Assembly (NCBI RefSeq): GCF_000715075.1
Contig: NC_134096.1
Span: 123,634,643 to 123,698,642 of the forward strand
DNA: 64,000 nucleotides
DNA from: Nicotiana tabacum
Lineage: Eukaryota > Streptophyta > Magnoliopsida > Solanales > Solanaceae
Direction of reading: 5' to 3'
Under the pieces are notes generated by a model that saw nothing but the letters and a program-made list of their open reading frames with translations, made no database searches and was not told the DNA's origin. This document shows, one piece after another, positions 1 through 10,058 of the stretch. Made by a program: the position numbers and the translations under genes. Positions within the stretch are counted from its first letter, which is position 1. Each line of letters begins with the position of its first letter.

Positions 1-36
1 TTTGGGTCTTTTAAGTTTGAGTCACTGAGGTTTTAC

Positions 37-375
37 CCCTAGGAGACGCACTTCTTAGTCTGAGAATTTCAGATTATACTTTTAGGAGACGCACTTCCTA
101 AATTGCGATTTCATCCCTAGGAGACGCACTTCCTAGTTTTGGTCTTTTAAGTTTGAGTCACTGAGGTTTTACCCCTAGGAGATGCACTTCCTAGTCTGGG
201 TCTTTCAGGTTATACTTTTTAAGAGACACACTTTTTAGTTTGGTTCATTCAAGTTTCACCCCTAGGAGACGCACTTCCTAGTCTGGGTCATTCAAGGTTT
301 TTTTTAGTAGACACATTTGTTAGTCAAAATTTTCTTAGTTTTATTCACAGGAGACGTACATCCTAGTCGAGTCTT
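37..375 (+). repeat. Degenerate tandem repeat block A of an Ogre-like 3' internal region
   Basis: About eight imperfect copies of a unit centred on AGGAGACGCACTTCCTAGT recur every 35-60 bp, with AGTTTGAGTCACTGAGG-like spacers. It lies upstream of two further repeat blocks and of LTR sequence on the same strand. Such tandem repeats between the last ORF and the 3' LTR are a known feature of Ogre/Tat Ty3-gypsy elements. No coding frame is maintained. The window start cuts the block or its upstream context. Confidence 0.75.
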
Positions 376-507
376 CAATTTTACTCTCATCATTGCATCC
401 TTCATTAATAGCATATGTGATTTATAGTTCTGCTAATAACTCACAAATCTTCCTAGTGTAAGCTGGGGCAGAAAAAAGTTTCTTTTGTTGTTTCCGTTTT
501 GTTGTAG

Positions 508-830
508 TAGCAGGCGCCCACCTGGAGAATGAGGGAATTTATCGCAAGTATTAAGTCAGTGACAGGTGCCCACCTGAAGAATGAGGGAATTTATTTAAAT
601 TTTCAAGTCATTGGCAGGTGCCCACTTGGAGAATGAGGGAATTTATTTCAAGTTCAAGTCATTGGCAGGCGCCCACCTGGAGAATGAGCGAATTTATTTC
701 AAGTTCAAGTGATTAGCAGGCGCCCATCTGGAGAATGAGAGAATTCATTTTAAGTTTCATGTCATTGCAGGCACCCACCTGGAGAATGATGGTCAATATT
801 TCAGAAATTGGTTTTAAGTTCAAATCAGAG
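508..830 (+). repeat. Tandem repeat block B of the Ogre-like 3' internal region
   Basis: Six copies of a unit with core GGCGCCCACCTGGAGAATGA, beginning near 509, 571, 614, 667, 716 and 762, are spaced by about 43-62 bp and separated by TTATTTCAAGTTCAAGTCATTG-like linkers. Two more copies reappear near 1365-1425 and again near 9365, inside the second copy of this internal region. The unit is different from blocks A and C, so the element carries several independent minisatellites. Confidence 0.78.
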
Positions 831-1440
831 AAGTAGCAGGAGCCCGCCTGAAAAACAGGGTCAACTTTCAATTTTCAAATTCAAGAGGCATCAGGAGCCC
901 GCCTGAAGAATAGGGTCAACTTTCAGTTTTCAAGTTTAAGTTAGAGAGGCATTAGGAGCCCGCCTGAAGAGCAGGGTCAACTTTTAATTTTCAAGTTCAA
1001 GTTAGCGAAGCATCAGGAGCCTGCCTGAAGAACAAAGTCAATTTTTAATTTTCAAGTTTAAGTTAGAGAGGCATCAGGAGCCTGCCTGAAGAACAAGGTC
1101 AATTTTCAGTTTACAATTTCAAGTCAGAGAGGCATCATGAGCTCGCCTGAAGAACAGGGTCAACTTTCAATTTTCAAGTTCAACAAGCATCAGGAGCTCG
1201 CCTGACGAACAGGGGCAGCTTTCAGCTTACAATTTCAAGTCAGAGAGGCATCAGGAGCCCACCTGAAGAACAGGGTTAACTTTCAATTTTCAAGTTCAAG
1301 AAGCATCCGGAGCCCACCTGGAGAACGTGGGAATTCATTTCAGAGTTACTTCAAATTTCAAGTCAGTAGCAGGCGCCCACCTGGAGAACGAGGGAAGTCA
1401 TTTTAGAATTTAATTCAACTTAGAAGTAGCAGAAGCTCGC
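831..1440 (+). repeat. Tandem repeat block C of the Ogre-like 3' internal region
   Basis: About nine copies of a roughly 60-bp unit with core CATCAGGAGCCCGCCTGAAG, followed by AACAGGGTCAACTTTCA and a TTTTCAAGTTCAAG linker. Part of this block is found again at 9091-9330, where it directly abuts LTR sequence. The block ends by returning to type B units around 1365-1425. It is non-coding and AG-rich. Confidence 0.78.
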
Positions 1441-2010
1441 CTCAAGAATGCGAGTCGAAAATCCAAGATGACCAAAAAAAGAAGTCTCAATCTAGAATAA
1501 AAGAAAAGGGAAAAAAGAAGTGAATCTAAAATGTAGAAGCAGATGAAATATGTGAACTGCTCAAGAGATAGTTGAAGTCACGAGCACTACATGTCCGGTC
1601 TTTATTCGAAGAAGCCGTGGAATAATGAATCAACACCTACAGCTAGCAAGCATCAAGGTTCAAACCAAAAGTCTACATGAAGAACTATTCAAGACTCAAG
1701 ATCATGCTTCAGAAGACTTATAGATAGGAATCTTGTAACTCATAGCTGATAGGCTTGTTTAGTTCTTCTAGATTTTGATTTAGATGTAATAATAGGACTG
1801 CGGGCCGGAACCTCGACGGAACGGTACATCACTCGACTCTCTCCTCATCGTATCACACTCCATCACTTCATTCACTTCTAAACTACACACGACCTGATTT
1901 CCTTATGACCCGCGATATGTAGGTTGTCCAAAACCAGGACTCGGTTGCACCCTTTTCTTTGTTTATTTTCCCTTTTTGAATAAAGAGTTGGTCAAAATTA
2001 GTCACATGGC
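1441..2010 (+). other. Unique tail of the Ogre-like 3' internal region, PPT deleted
   Basis: Non-repetitive stretch running from AGAAGCTCGCCTCAAGAATG to GTCACATGGC. The same sequence is at about 9424-10005, where it continues another 50 bp to a polypurine tract and an LTR. Here it jumps at 2011-2013 (shared TCA) straight into LTR sequence, so the PPT and about the first 40 bp of the LTR are missing. It contains no open frame of note. Known Ogre elements have a 3' untranslated tail in this position. Confidence 0.72.
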
Positions 2011-3997
2011 TCACTTTTTAGTATGAAAATATATTTTAAGTTTAGTCTACATATTTTAGCTCTTAATTTATATTTTATAGGTTTGATTTAAGAAAATTAA
2101 AAACTAACAAAAGATTAACATTTTTAGAGTGTTAATTTTATTCTAATTTACAAAAAAAAAACCACAAATAATATATTTTTCTTTTAATAAGTAAGAGAGG
2201 AACTCTACCTCTTGGAATTTTGTCTTTTCATAAAGGAAAAGTCATTTACGTTAACTCACAGGCACCCACTTTGCATTAGAATTTTTATTTAATACCTCAC
2301 TCGCATTATGCCAATTCCAAAAAAGGACTCCACTCATTCCATTTTTCGCAAGCACCTTACAGGCACATATTTTCGTACCAATTTTTATCCACATCACCTC
2401 AGCTAACAAACTTTGATTCCCCAAGAATATTCTCTCACAAATATTCCCAGCTAGCTTGCTCTCCAAGATCACGCAGCATTATCTATCTAGAGAGCACATG
2501 CTAATTAGCAGGAAATACAATCTCTCTCACGTGATCTCACAAAAATACACTGATTTTCTTGGGCTTCAAACACGCACCTATACCCATATATAACCTCACT
2601 CAATCATAGAATAGAAAAACCCTAAGAGCAGTCCTTGAATTAAGCGTCGTAGAGCAAACATTTGATCTCCCTCTTCACGCTTTCTTCTACAAAAACCCAC
2701 ACCATAGCAGACCAGTCCCTTGACAACCGGAAGCAGCCATGAAACCATCATGAAACTTACTGAAACAACTCCTTGAAGCCTCCATTAAAAGTCGACGACC
2801 GTTTGCAAATTTCGAGAGGTTCTGTTCAAGTTTTCTCCAGCATGGTCATGGTCGTTCGGTTGAGTTTAGTTGCCGATTCGTATTAACTATCATGTATGTG
2901 GCTAGAGTTTTACTTTTAAATTAATAAAAAGTTTCGATCCTTAAGGTGCAATCACTTTCTTTCCTTATTGTTTCAATTCCTTGGTTAACTTCATACTTTT
3001 TAAATATATGAACGTTGGTCCGTATGTTGTTGATTTAAGTGTTTTGAGCAAATTGATTATTTTGAATGTTTAATGTTTCTTTGCTTAATATTGCCTTACT
3101 GATTCTCTTGATAAGGAATTTTCATTATTATGTTAAAAGTTGATTGGGTGATATTTTTGGGGCTGTCAAGTTGATTTAAAGAAAAGGAATTTGGGCATGT
3201 AAAGTTTTAATTTGAGTTAATATGCCTAATGGTCGATTTTCGTTTGATCCAATCCGATAATAGTAACAATGTTGTCAACTTATTAAGAATGTGTTGACCT
3301 CATATGCCATTTCCTCCACAACTCCATATCCATAATTCATGACCTCACAATAATCTCAAAGTAGTAAAAAAAATTCATGAATATCGTAGCTTGCTTTAGG
3401 TGGGATTAATAATGAATCATCGTGACTATGTGTACGGTTCCCGTGGCATAGTCATGATACATAATCCCCAATTCGGGTGTGCATTTTATGTTAAGCGACC
3501 ATAACTTTTAATAATAATAAAAAATTAACATATTGTAAATCGCGAGTGAGTTTCACGTGGCGCTATTCGCAATGTGTACAAAAACAAACGAGTGTGCAGC
3601 ATCGCGACTTGTTCAAACAAATTTCATAAGCACTAAAAGCATTTAATTAATACTAAAAGCGGTTTAAAAGGTAAAAATGCACAATATGTCTCAAATATGT
3701 ATTAAATCTGATAATTAGGCCAATTATTAATAGTTGAGCGACCGTTCTAGAATCACGGAATTCGGGAGTGCCTCACACCTTCTCCCGGATTAACAGAATT
3801 CCTTAGCCGGTCTTCTGTGTTCGCAGACCATAAATAAGAGTCAATTTTCTCGAATTGAGATTTAAAATAAATCGGTAACTTGGGACACCATAAATTATTC
3901 CATGTGGCGACTCTTATCAAATAAATAATCCCATTTCGAACAAAGTAACTTTAATTGGAAAAATTCCCATATACCCTCGGGAAAAGGAGGTGTGACA
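2011..3997 (+). mobile_element. LTR unit 1 (5'-truncated Ogre-like LTR)
   Basis: It starts inside the LTR at TCACTTTTTAGTATG, lacking about 40 bp including the TGTGAGC start, and ends in GGAGGTGTGACA. TATATAA lies at 2587-2593 and CACGTG at 2528-2533. It shares with unit 2 a deletion of about 100 bp at the TTTTCA near 3125, relative to units 3-10. The deletion is flanked by TTTCA in the longer units. Confidence 0.82.
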
Positions 3998-4021
3998 GCT
4001 CTGACGCCTCTGCTGGGCATC
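3998..4021 (+). other. PBS/PPT fusion junction between LTR units 1 and 2
   Basis: These 24 bp lie between the LTR end TGTGACA and the LTR start TGTGAGC. They read GCTCTGACGCCTCTGCTGGG then CATC, a mutated PBS (TGGCGACTCTGCTGGGG type) joined to the CAGC-like end of the PPT. One G of the GGGG is lost. Confidence 0.8.
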
Positions 4022-6050
4022 TGTGAGCACCTAAATTTTGACTATATTTGAATAGTTCATCATTTTTTAGTATGTAAATATATTTTAAGTTTAGTCTACA
4101 TATTTTAGCAATTATTTTATCTTTTATAGGTTTTATTTAAGAAAATTAAAAACCAACAAAAGATTCACATTTTTAGAGTGTTAATTTTGTTTTAATTTAC
4201 AAAAAAACAAAATCACAAATAATATATTTTTCTTTTTATAAGTAAGCGAGCAATTCTACTTCTTGAAATTTTGTATTTTCCTAAAAGAAATATCATTTAC
4301 GTTAACTCACAGGCACCCACTTTGCATTAGAATTTCTTATTTAATACCTCACCCGCACTATGCCAATTCCAAAAAAGGACTCCACTCATTCCATCTTTCA
4401 CAAGCACCTTACATGCACATATTTTCGTACTAATTTTTATCCACATCACCTCAGCTAACAAACTTTGATTCCCCAAGAATATTCTCTCACAAATATTCCC
4501 AGCTAGCTTGCTCTCCAAGATCACTCAGCATTATCTATCTAGAGAGCACATGCTAATTAGCAGGAAATACAATCTCTCTCACGTGATCTCACAAAAACAC
4601 ACTGATTTTCTTGGGCTTCAAACACGCACCTATACCCATATATAACCTCACTCAATCACAGAATAGAAATACCCTAAGAGCAGTCCTAGAATTAAGCGTC
4701 GTAGAGCAAACATTTGATCTCCCTCTTCACGCTTTCTTCTACAAAAACCCACACCATAGCAGACCAGTCCCTTGACAACCGGAAGCAGCCATGAAACCAT
4801 CATGAAACTTACTGAAACAACTCCTTGAAGCCTCCATTAAAAGTCGACGACCGTTTGCAAATTTCGAGAGGTTCTGTTCGAGTTTTCTCCAGCGTGGTCA
4901 TGGTCGTTTGGTTGAGTTTAGTTGCCGATTCGTATTAACTATCATGTACGTGGCTGGAGTTTTACTTTTAAATTAATAAAAAGTTTCGATCCTTAAGGTG
5001 CAATCCCTTTCTTTCCTTATTGTTTCAATTCCTTGGTTAACTTCATACTTTTTAAATATATGAACGTTGGTCCTTATGTTGTTGATTTAAGTGTTTTGAG
5101 CAAATTGATTAGTTTGAATGTTTAATGTTTCTTTGCTTAATATTGCCTCACTGATTCTCTTGATAAGGAATTTTCATTATTATGTTAAAAGTTGATTGGG
5201 TGATATTTTTGGGGCTGTCAAGTTGATTTAAAGAAAAGGAATTTGGGCATGTAAAGTTTTAATTTGAGATAATATGCCTAATGGTCGATTTTCGTTTGAT
5301 CTAATCCGATAATAGTAACAATATTGTCAACTTATTAAGAATGTGTTGAACTCATATGCCATTTCCTCCACAACTCCATATCCATAATTCATGACCTCAC
5401 AATAATCTCAAAGTAGGAAAAATAATTCATGAATATCGTAGCTTGCTTTAGGTGGGATTAATAATGAATCATCGTGACTATGTGTACGGTTCCCGTGGCA
5501 TAGTCATGATACATAATCTCCAATTCGGGTGTGCATATTATGTTAAGCGACCATAACTTTTAATAATAATAAAAAATTAACATATTGTAAATCGCGAGTG
5601 AGTTTCACGTGGCGCTATTCGCAATGTGTACAAAAACAAACTAGTGTGCTGCATCGCGACTTGTTCAAACAAATTCCATAAGCACTAAAAGCGTTTAATT
5701 AATACTAAAAGCGGTTTAAAAGGTAAAAATGCACAATATGTCTCAAATATGTATTAAATCTGATAATTAGGCCAATTATTAATAGTTGAGCGACCGTTCT
5801 AGAATCACGGAATTCGGGAGTGCCTCACACCTTCTCCGGGGTTAACAGAATTCCTTAGCCGGTCTTCTGTGTTCGCAGACCATAAATAAGCGTCAATTTT
5901 CTCGATTTGAGATTTAAAATAAATCGGTAACTTGGGACACCATAAATTATTCCATGTGGCGGCTCTTATCAAATAAATAATCCCATTTCGAACAATGTCA
6001 CTTTAATTGGAAAAATTCCCATATACCCTCGGGAAAAAGGAGGTGTGACA
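4022..6050 (+). mobile_element. LTR unit 2
   Basis: Complete from TGTGAGCACC to GTGTGACA, 2029 bp. It is shorter than the 2130-bp units because it has the same roughly 100-bp deletion as unit 1. TATATAA lies at 4639-4645, about 617 bp from the LTR start, and CACGTG at 4580-4585. Confidence 0.85.
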
Positions 6051-6075
6051 GCTCTGACGCCTCTGCTGGGGCATC
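6051..6075 (+). other. PBS/PPT fusion junction between LTR units 2 and 3
   Basis: 25 bp: a PBS-like GCTCTGACGCCTCTGCTGGG, then GCATC, immediately before TGTGAGC. It is the same variant as the 3998-4021 junction with the GGGG run intact. Confidence 0.82.
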
Positions 6076-9000
6076 TGTGAGCACCTAAATTTTGACTATA
6101 TTTGAATAGTTCATCATTTTTTAGTATGTAAATATATTTTAAGTTTAGTCTACATATTTTAGCAATTATTTTATCTTTTATAGGTTTTATTTAAGAAAAT
6201 TAAAAACCAACAAAAGATTCACATTTTTAGAGTGTTAATTTTGTTCTAATTTACAAAAAAACAAAATGACAAATAATATATTTTTCGTTTAATAAGTAAG
6301 CGAGCAATTCTACTTCTTGGAATTTTGTATTTTCCTAAAAGAAACATCATTTACGTTAACTCACATGCACCCACTTTGCATTAGAATTTTTTTATTTAAT
6401 ACCTCACCCGCACTATGCCAATTCCAAAAAAGGACTCCACTCATTCCATCTTTCACAAGCACCTTACATGCACATATTTGTGTACTAATTTTTATCCACA
6501 TCACCTCAGCTAACAAACTTTGATTCCCCAAGAATATTCTCTAACAAATATTCCCAGCTAGCTTGCTCTCCAAGATCACTCGTCCTTATCTATCTAGAGA
6601 GCACATGCTAATTAGCAGGAAATACAATCTCTCTCACGTGATCTCACAAAAACACACTGATATTCTTGGGCTTCAAACACGCACCTATACCCATATATAA
6701 CCTCACTTAATCACAGAATAGAAAAACCCTAAGAGCAGTCCTAGAATTAAGCGTCGTAGAGCAAACATTTGATCTCCCTCTTCACGCTTTCTTCTACAAA
6801 AACCCACACCATAGCAGACCAGTCCCTTGACAACCGGAAGCAGCCATGAAACCATCATGAAACTTACTGAAGCAACTCCTTGAAGCCTCCATTAAAAGTC
6901 GACGACCATTTGCAAATTTTGAGAGGTTCTGTTCGAGTTTTCTCCGGCGCGGCTGTGGTCGTTTGGTTGAGTTTAGTTACCGATTCATCTTAACTATCAT
7001 GTACGTGGCTGGAATTTTACTTTTAAATAAAAAAAAAGCTTTGATCCTTAAGGTGAAATCCCTTGCTTTCCTTACTGTTTCAATTCCTTGGTTAACTTCA
7101 TACTTTTTAAATATATGAACGCTGGTCCTTATGTTGTTGATTTAAGTGTTTTGAGCAAAATGATTATTTTGAATGTTTAATGTTTCTTTGCTTAATATTG
7201 CCTCACTGATTCTCTATATAAGGAATTTTCACATGAGGTCACAGCAAGTGTTATGCATATGCTTGTACATTAAGTCAAAGCTTCTTCTTCGAGCTTTAGT
7301 TTAGATATCCATTGTTGCATTAGAATTTTTTATTTAATACCTCACCCGCACTATGCCAATTCCAAAAAAGGACTCCACTCATTCCATCTTTCACAAGCAC
7401 CTTACATGCACATATTTTCGTACTAATTTTTATCCACATCACCTCAGCTAACAAACTTTGATTCCCCAAGAATATTCTCTAACAAATATTCCCAGCTAGC
7501 TTGGTCTCCAAGATCACTCGTCCTTATCTATCTAGAGAGCACATGCTAATTAGCAGGAAATGCAATCTCTTTCATGTGATCTCACAAAAACACATTGATT
7601 GTCTTGTGCTTCAAACACGCACATGTACCCATATATAACCTCACTCAGTCACAGAATAGAAAAACCCTAAGAGCAGTCCTAGAATTGAGCGTCGTAAAGC
7701 AAAAGTTTGATCTCCCTCTTCACGCTTTCTACGCCAAAAAACCACACCATAGAAGACCAGTCCCTTGACAACCGGAAACAGCCATGAAACCCTCATGAAA
7801 TTTACTGAAACAACTCCTTGAAGCCTCCATTAAAGTCGACGACCATTTGCAAATTTTGAGAGGTTCTGTTTGAGTTTTCTCCGGCGCGGCTGTGGTCGTT
7901 TGGTTGAGTTTAGTTACCGATTCATCTTAACTATCATGTACGTGGCTGGAGTTTTACTTTTAAATTAAAAAAAAGCTCCGATCCTTAAGGTGCAATCCCT
8001 TGCTTTCCTTACTGTTTCAATTCCTTGGTTAACTTCATACTTTTTAAATATATGAACGCTGGTCCTTATGTTGTTGATTTAAGTGTTTTGAGCAAATTGA
8101 TTATTTTGAATGTTTAATGTTTCTTTGCTTAATATTGCCTCACTGATTCTCTATATAAGGAATTTTCACATGAGGTCACAGCAAGTGTTATGCATATGCT
8201 TGTACATTAAGTCAAAGCTTCTTCTTCGAGCTTTAGTTTAGATATCCATTGTTGGATTTTCTGTATTTCATTATTATGTTAAAAGTTGATTGAGTGATAT
8301 TTTTGGGGCTGTCAAGTTGATTTTAAGAAAAAGAATTTGGGCATGTGAAGTTTTAATTTGAGATAATATGCCTAATGGTCGATTTTCGTTTGATCCAGTC
8401 CGATAATAGTAACAATGTTGTCAACTTATTAAGAATGTGTTAAACTCATATGCCATTTCCTCCACAACTCCATATCCATAATTCATGACCTCACAATAAT
8501 CTCAAAGTAGGAAAAATAATTCATGAATATCGTAGCTTGCTTTAGGCGCGATTAATAATGAATCATCGTGACTATGGGTACGGTTCCCGTGGCACAGTCA
8601 TGATACATAATCCTCAATTTGGGTGTGCATTTTATGTGACCCGACCACAACTTTTAATAATAATAAAAAGTAACATATTGTAAATCGCGATTGCATTTCA
8701 CGTGGCGCGATTCGCAATGTGTACAAAAACAAATGAGTGCGCGGCATCGCGACTTGTTCAAACAAATTCCATAAACACTAAAAGCATTTAATTAATACTA
8801 AAAGCGGTTTAAAAGGTAAAAATGCACAATAGGTCTCAAATATGTATTAAAATAGATAATTAGGCCAATTATTAATAGTTCAGCGACCATGCCGAACTAT
8901 GGAATTCGATGGTGCCTCACACCTTCTCCCGGGATAACTGAATTTCTTACCCGGCCTTCTGTGTTCGCAGACCATAAATAAGAGTCAATTTTCACGATTT

Positions 9001-9090
9001 GGGATTTAAAATAAATTGGTGACTTGGGACACCATAAATTATTCTAAGTGCGACTCTTATCAAATAAATAATCCCATATCGAACAATGTC
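6076..9090 (+). mobile_element. LTR unit 3 with internal 939-bp duplication, 3' end replaced
   Basis: It starts TGTGAGCACC. At 7316 the sequence jumps back to the point matching 6378, so about 939 bp of the LTR is present twice. Two TATATAA boxes result (6694-6700 and 7632-7638). CACGTG is present only in the first copy (6635-6640); the second reads CATGTG. The 3' end stops at GAACAATGTC and runs into internal-region repeats, so the final 90 bp or so and the PBS are missing. Confidence 0.82.
6378..8255 (+). repeat. Direct duplication of 939 bp inside LTR unit 3
   Basis: GCATTAGAATTTTTT at 6378 and again at 7317 begin two copies that both run to CCATTGTTG. The breakpoint shares TTG. The copies already differ by several point changes (for example CACGTG versus CATGTG, and CACACTGATATTC versus CACATTGATTGTC). 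The duplication is therefore either old or formed by recombination between diverged LTRs. Confidence 0.8.
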
Positions 9091-10058
9091 AATTTTCAAT
9101 TTTCAAGTTCAAGTTAGAGAGGCATCAGGAGCCTGCCTGAAGAACAAGGTCAATTTTCAGTTTACAATTTCAAGTCAGAGAGGCATCAGGAGCTCGCCTG
9201 AAGAACAGGGTCAACTTTCAATTTTCAAGTTCAAGAAGCATCAGGAGCTCTCCTGAAGAACAGGGGCAGCTTTCAGCTTACAATTTCAAGTCAGAGAGGC
9301 ATCAGGAGCCCACCTGGAGAACGGGGGAATTCATTTCAGAGTTACTTCAAATTTCAAGTTAGTAGAAGGCGCCCACCTGGAGAACGAAGAAAGTCATTTT
9401 ATAATTTAATTCAACTTTGAAGTAGCAGAAGCTCGCCTCAAGAATGCGAGTCGACAATCCAAGATGACCAAAAAAAGAAGTCTCAATCTAGAATAAAAGA
9501 AAAGGGAAAAAAGAAGTGAATCCAAAATGTAGAAGCAGATGAAATATGTGAACTGCTCAAGAGATGGTTGAAGTCACGAGCACTACATGTCCGGTCTTTA
9601 TCCGAAGAAGCCGTGGAATAATGAATCAGCACCTACAGCTTGCAAGCATCAAGGTTCAAACCAAAAGTCTGCATGAAGAACCATTCAGGACTCAAGATCA
9701 TGCTTCAGAAGACTTATAGATAGGAATCTTGTAACTCATAACTGATAGGCTTGTTTAGTTCTTTTAGATTTTGATTTAGATGTAATAACAGGACTGCGGG
9801 CCGGAACCTCGACGGAACGGTACCTCACTCGACTCTCTCCTCATCGTATCACACTCCATCACTTCATTCACTTCTGAACTACACACGACCTGATTCCCTT
9901 ATGAACCGGGGTATGTAGGCTGTCCAAAACCAGGACTCGGTTGCACCCTTTCCTTTGTTTATTTTCCCTTTTTGAATAAAGAGTTGGTCAAATTAGTCAC
10001 ATGGCTCATCAGGTCTTTGCCTGAAAATTCTACAAGTTTTCAAGTAAAGAGGGGCAGC
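9091..10058 (+). mobile_element. Retained Ogre-like 3' internal segment with intact PPT
   Basis: This segment starts inside block C repeats (CATCAGGAGCCTGCCTGAAG), crosses two type B units and a non-repetitive tail matching 1441-2010, and ends with a polypurine tract AAAGAGGGGCAGC at 10046-10058 directly before an LTR. The left junction to LTR unit 3 shares GAACAA-GTCA with the internal repeat, a microhomology-type join. It is the only place where a normal internal-PPT-LTR order survives. It shows that the array came from a complete element on this strand. Confidence 0.83.
10046..10058 (+). other. Polypurine tract of the Ogre-like element
   Basis: AAAGAGGGGCAGC sits immediately 5' of the LTR start TGTGAGCTCC. 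In LTR retrotransposons this site primes plus-strand DNA synthesis. Its GGGGCAGC tail also appears after the PBS-like sequence in the short LTR-LTR junctions, most exactly in the later ones. Confidence 0.8.

Noticed and set aside
37..1440. Regularly spaced short repeats resembling a CRISPR array
   Set aside because: Repeats are imperfect, the linkers are also similar to each other, the context is a plant retroelement, and no cas genes exist here.
2251..2472. Repeated minus-strand open frames of 60-73 codons (2251-2472, 4327-4524, 10339-10560, 24923-25105) giving nearly the same peptide
   Set aside because: They lie at the same place in each LTR copy, just upstream of the TATA box, and are broken in the other units. 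No domain is recognised. The similarity comes from the DNA repeat, not from a gene family.
3998..4021. Possible tRNA gene fragment at the LTR junctions
   Set aside because: The match is to the complement of a tRNA 3' end only, placed directly after the LTR end, as expected for a PBS. No cloverleaf can be drawn.
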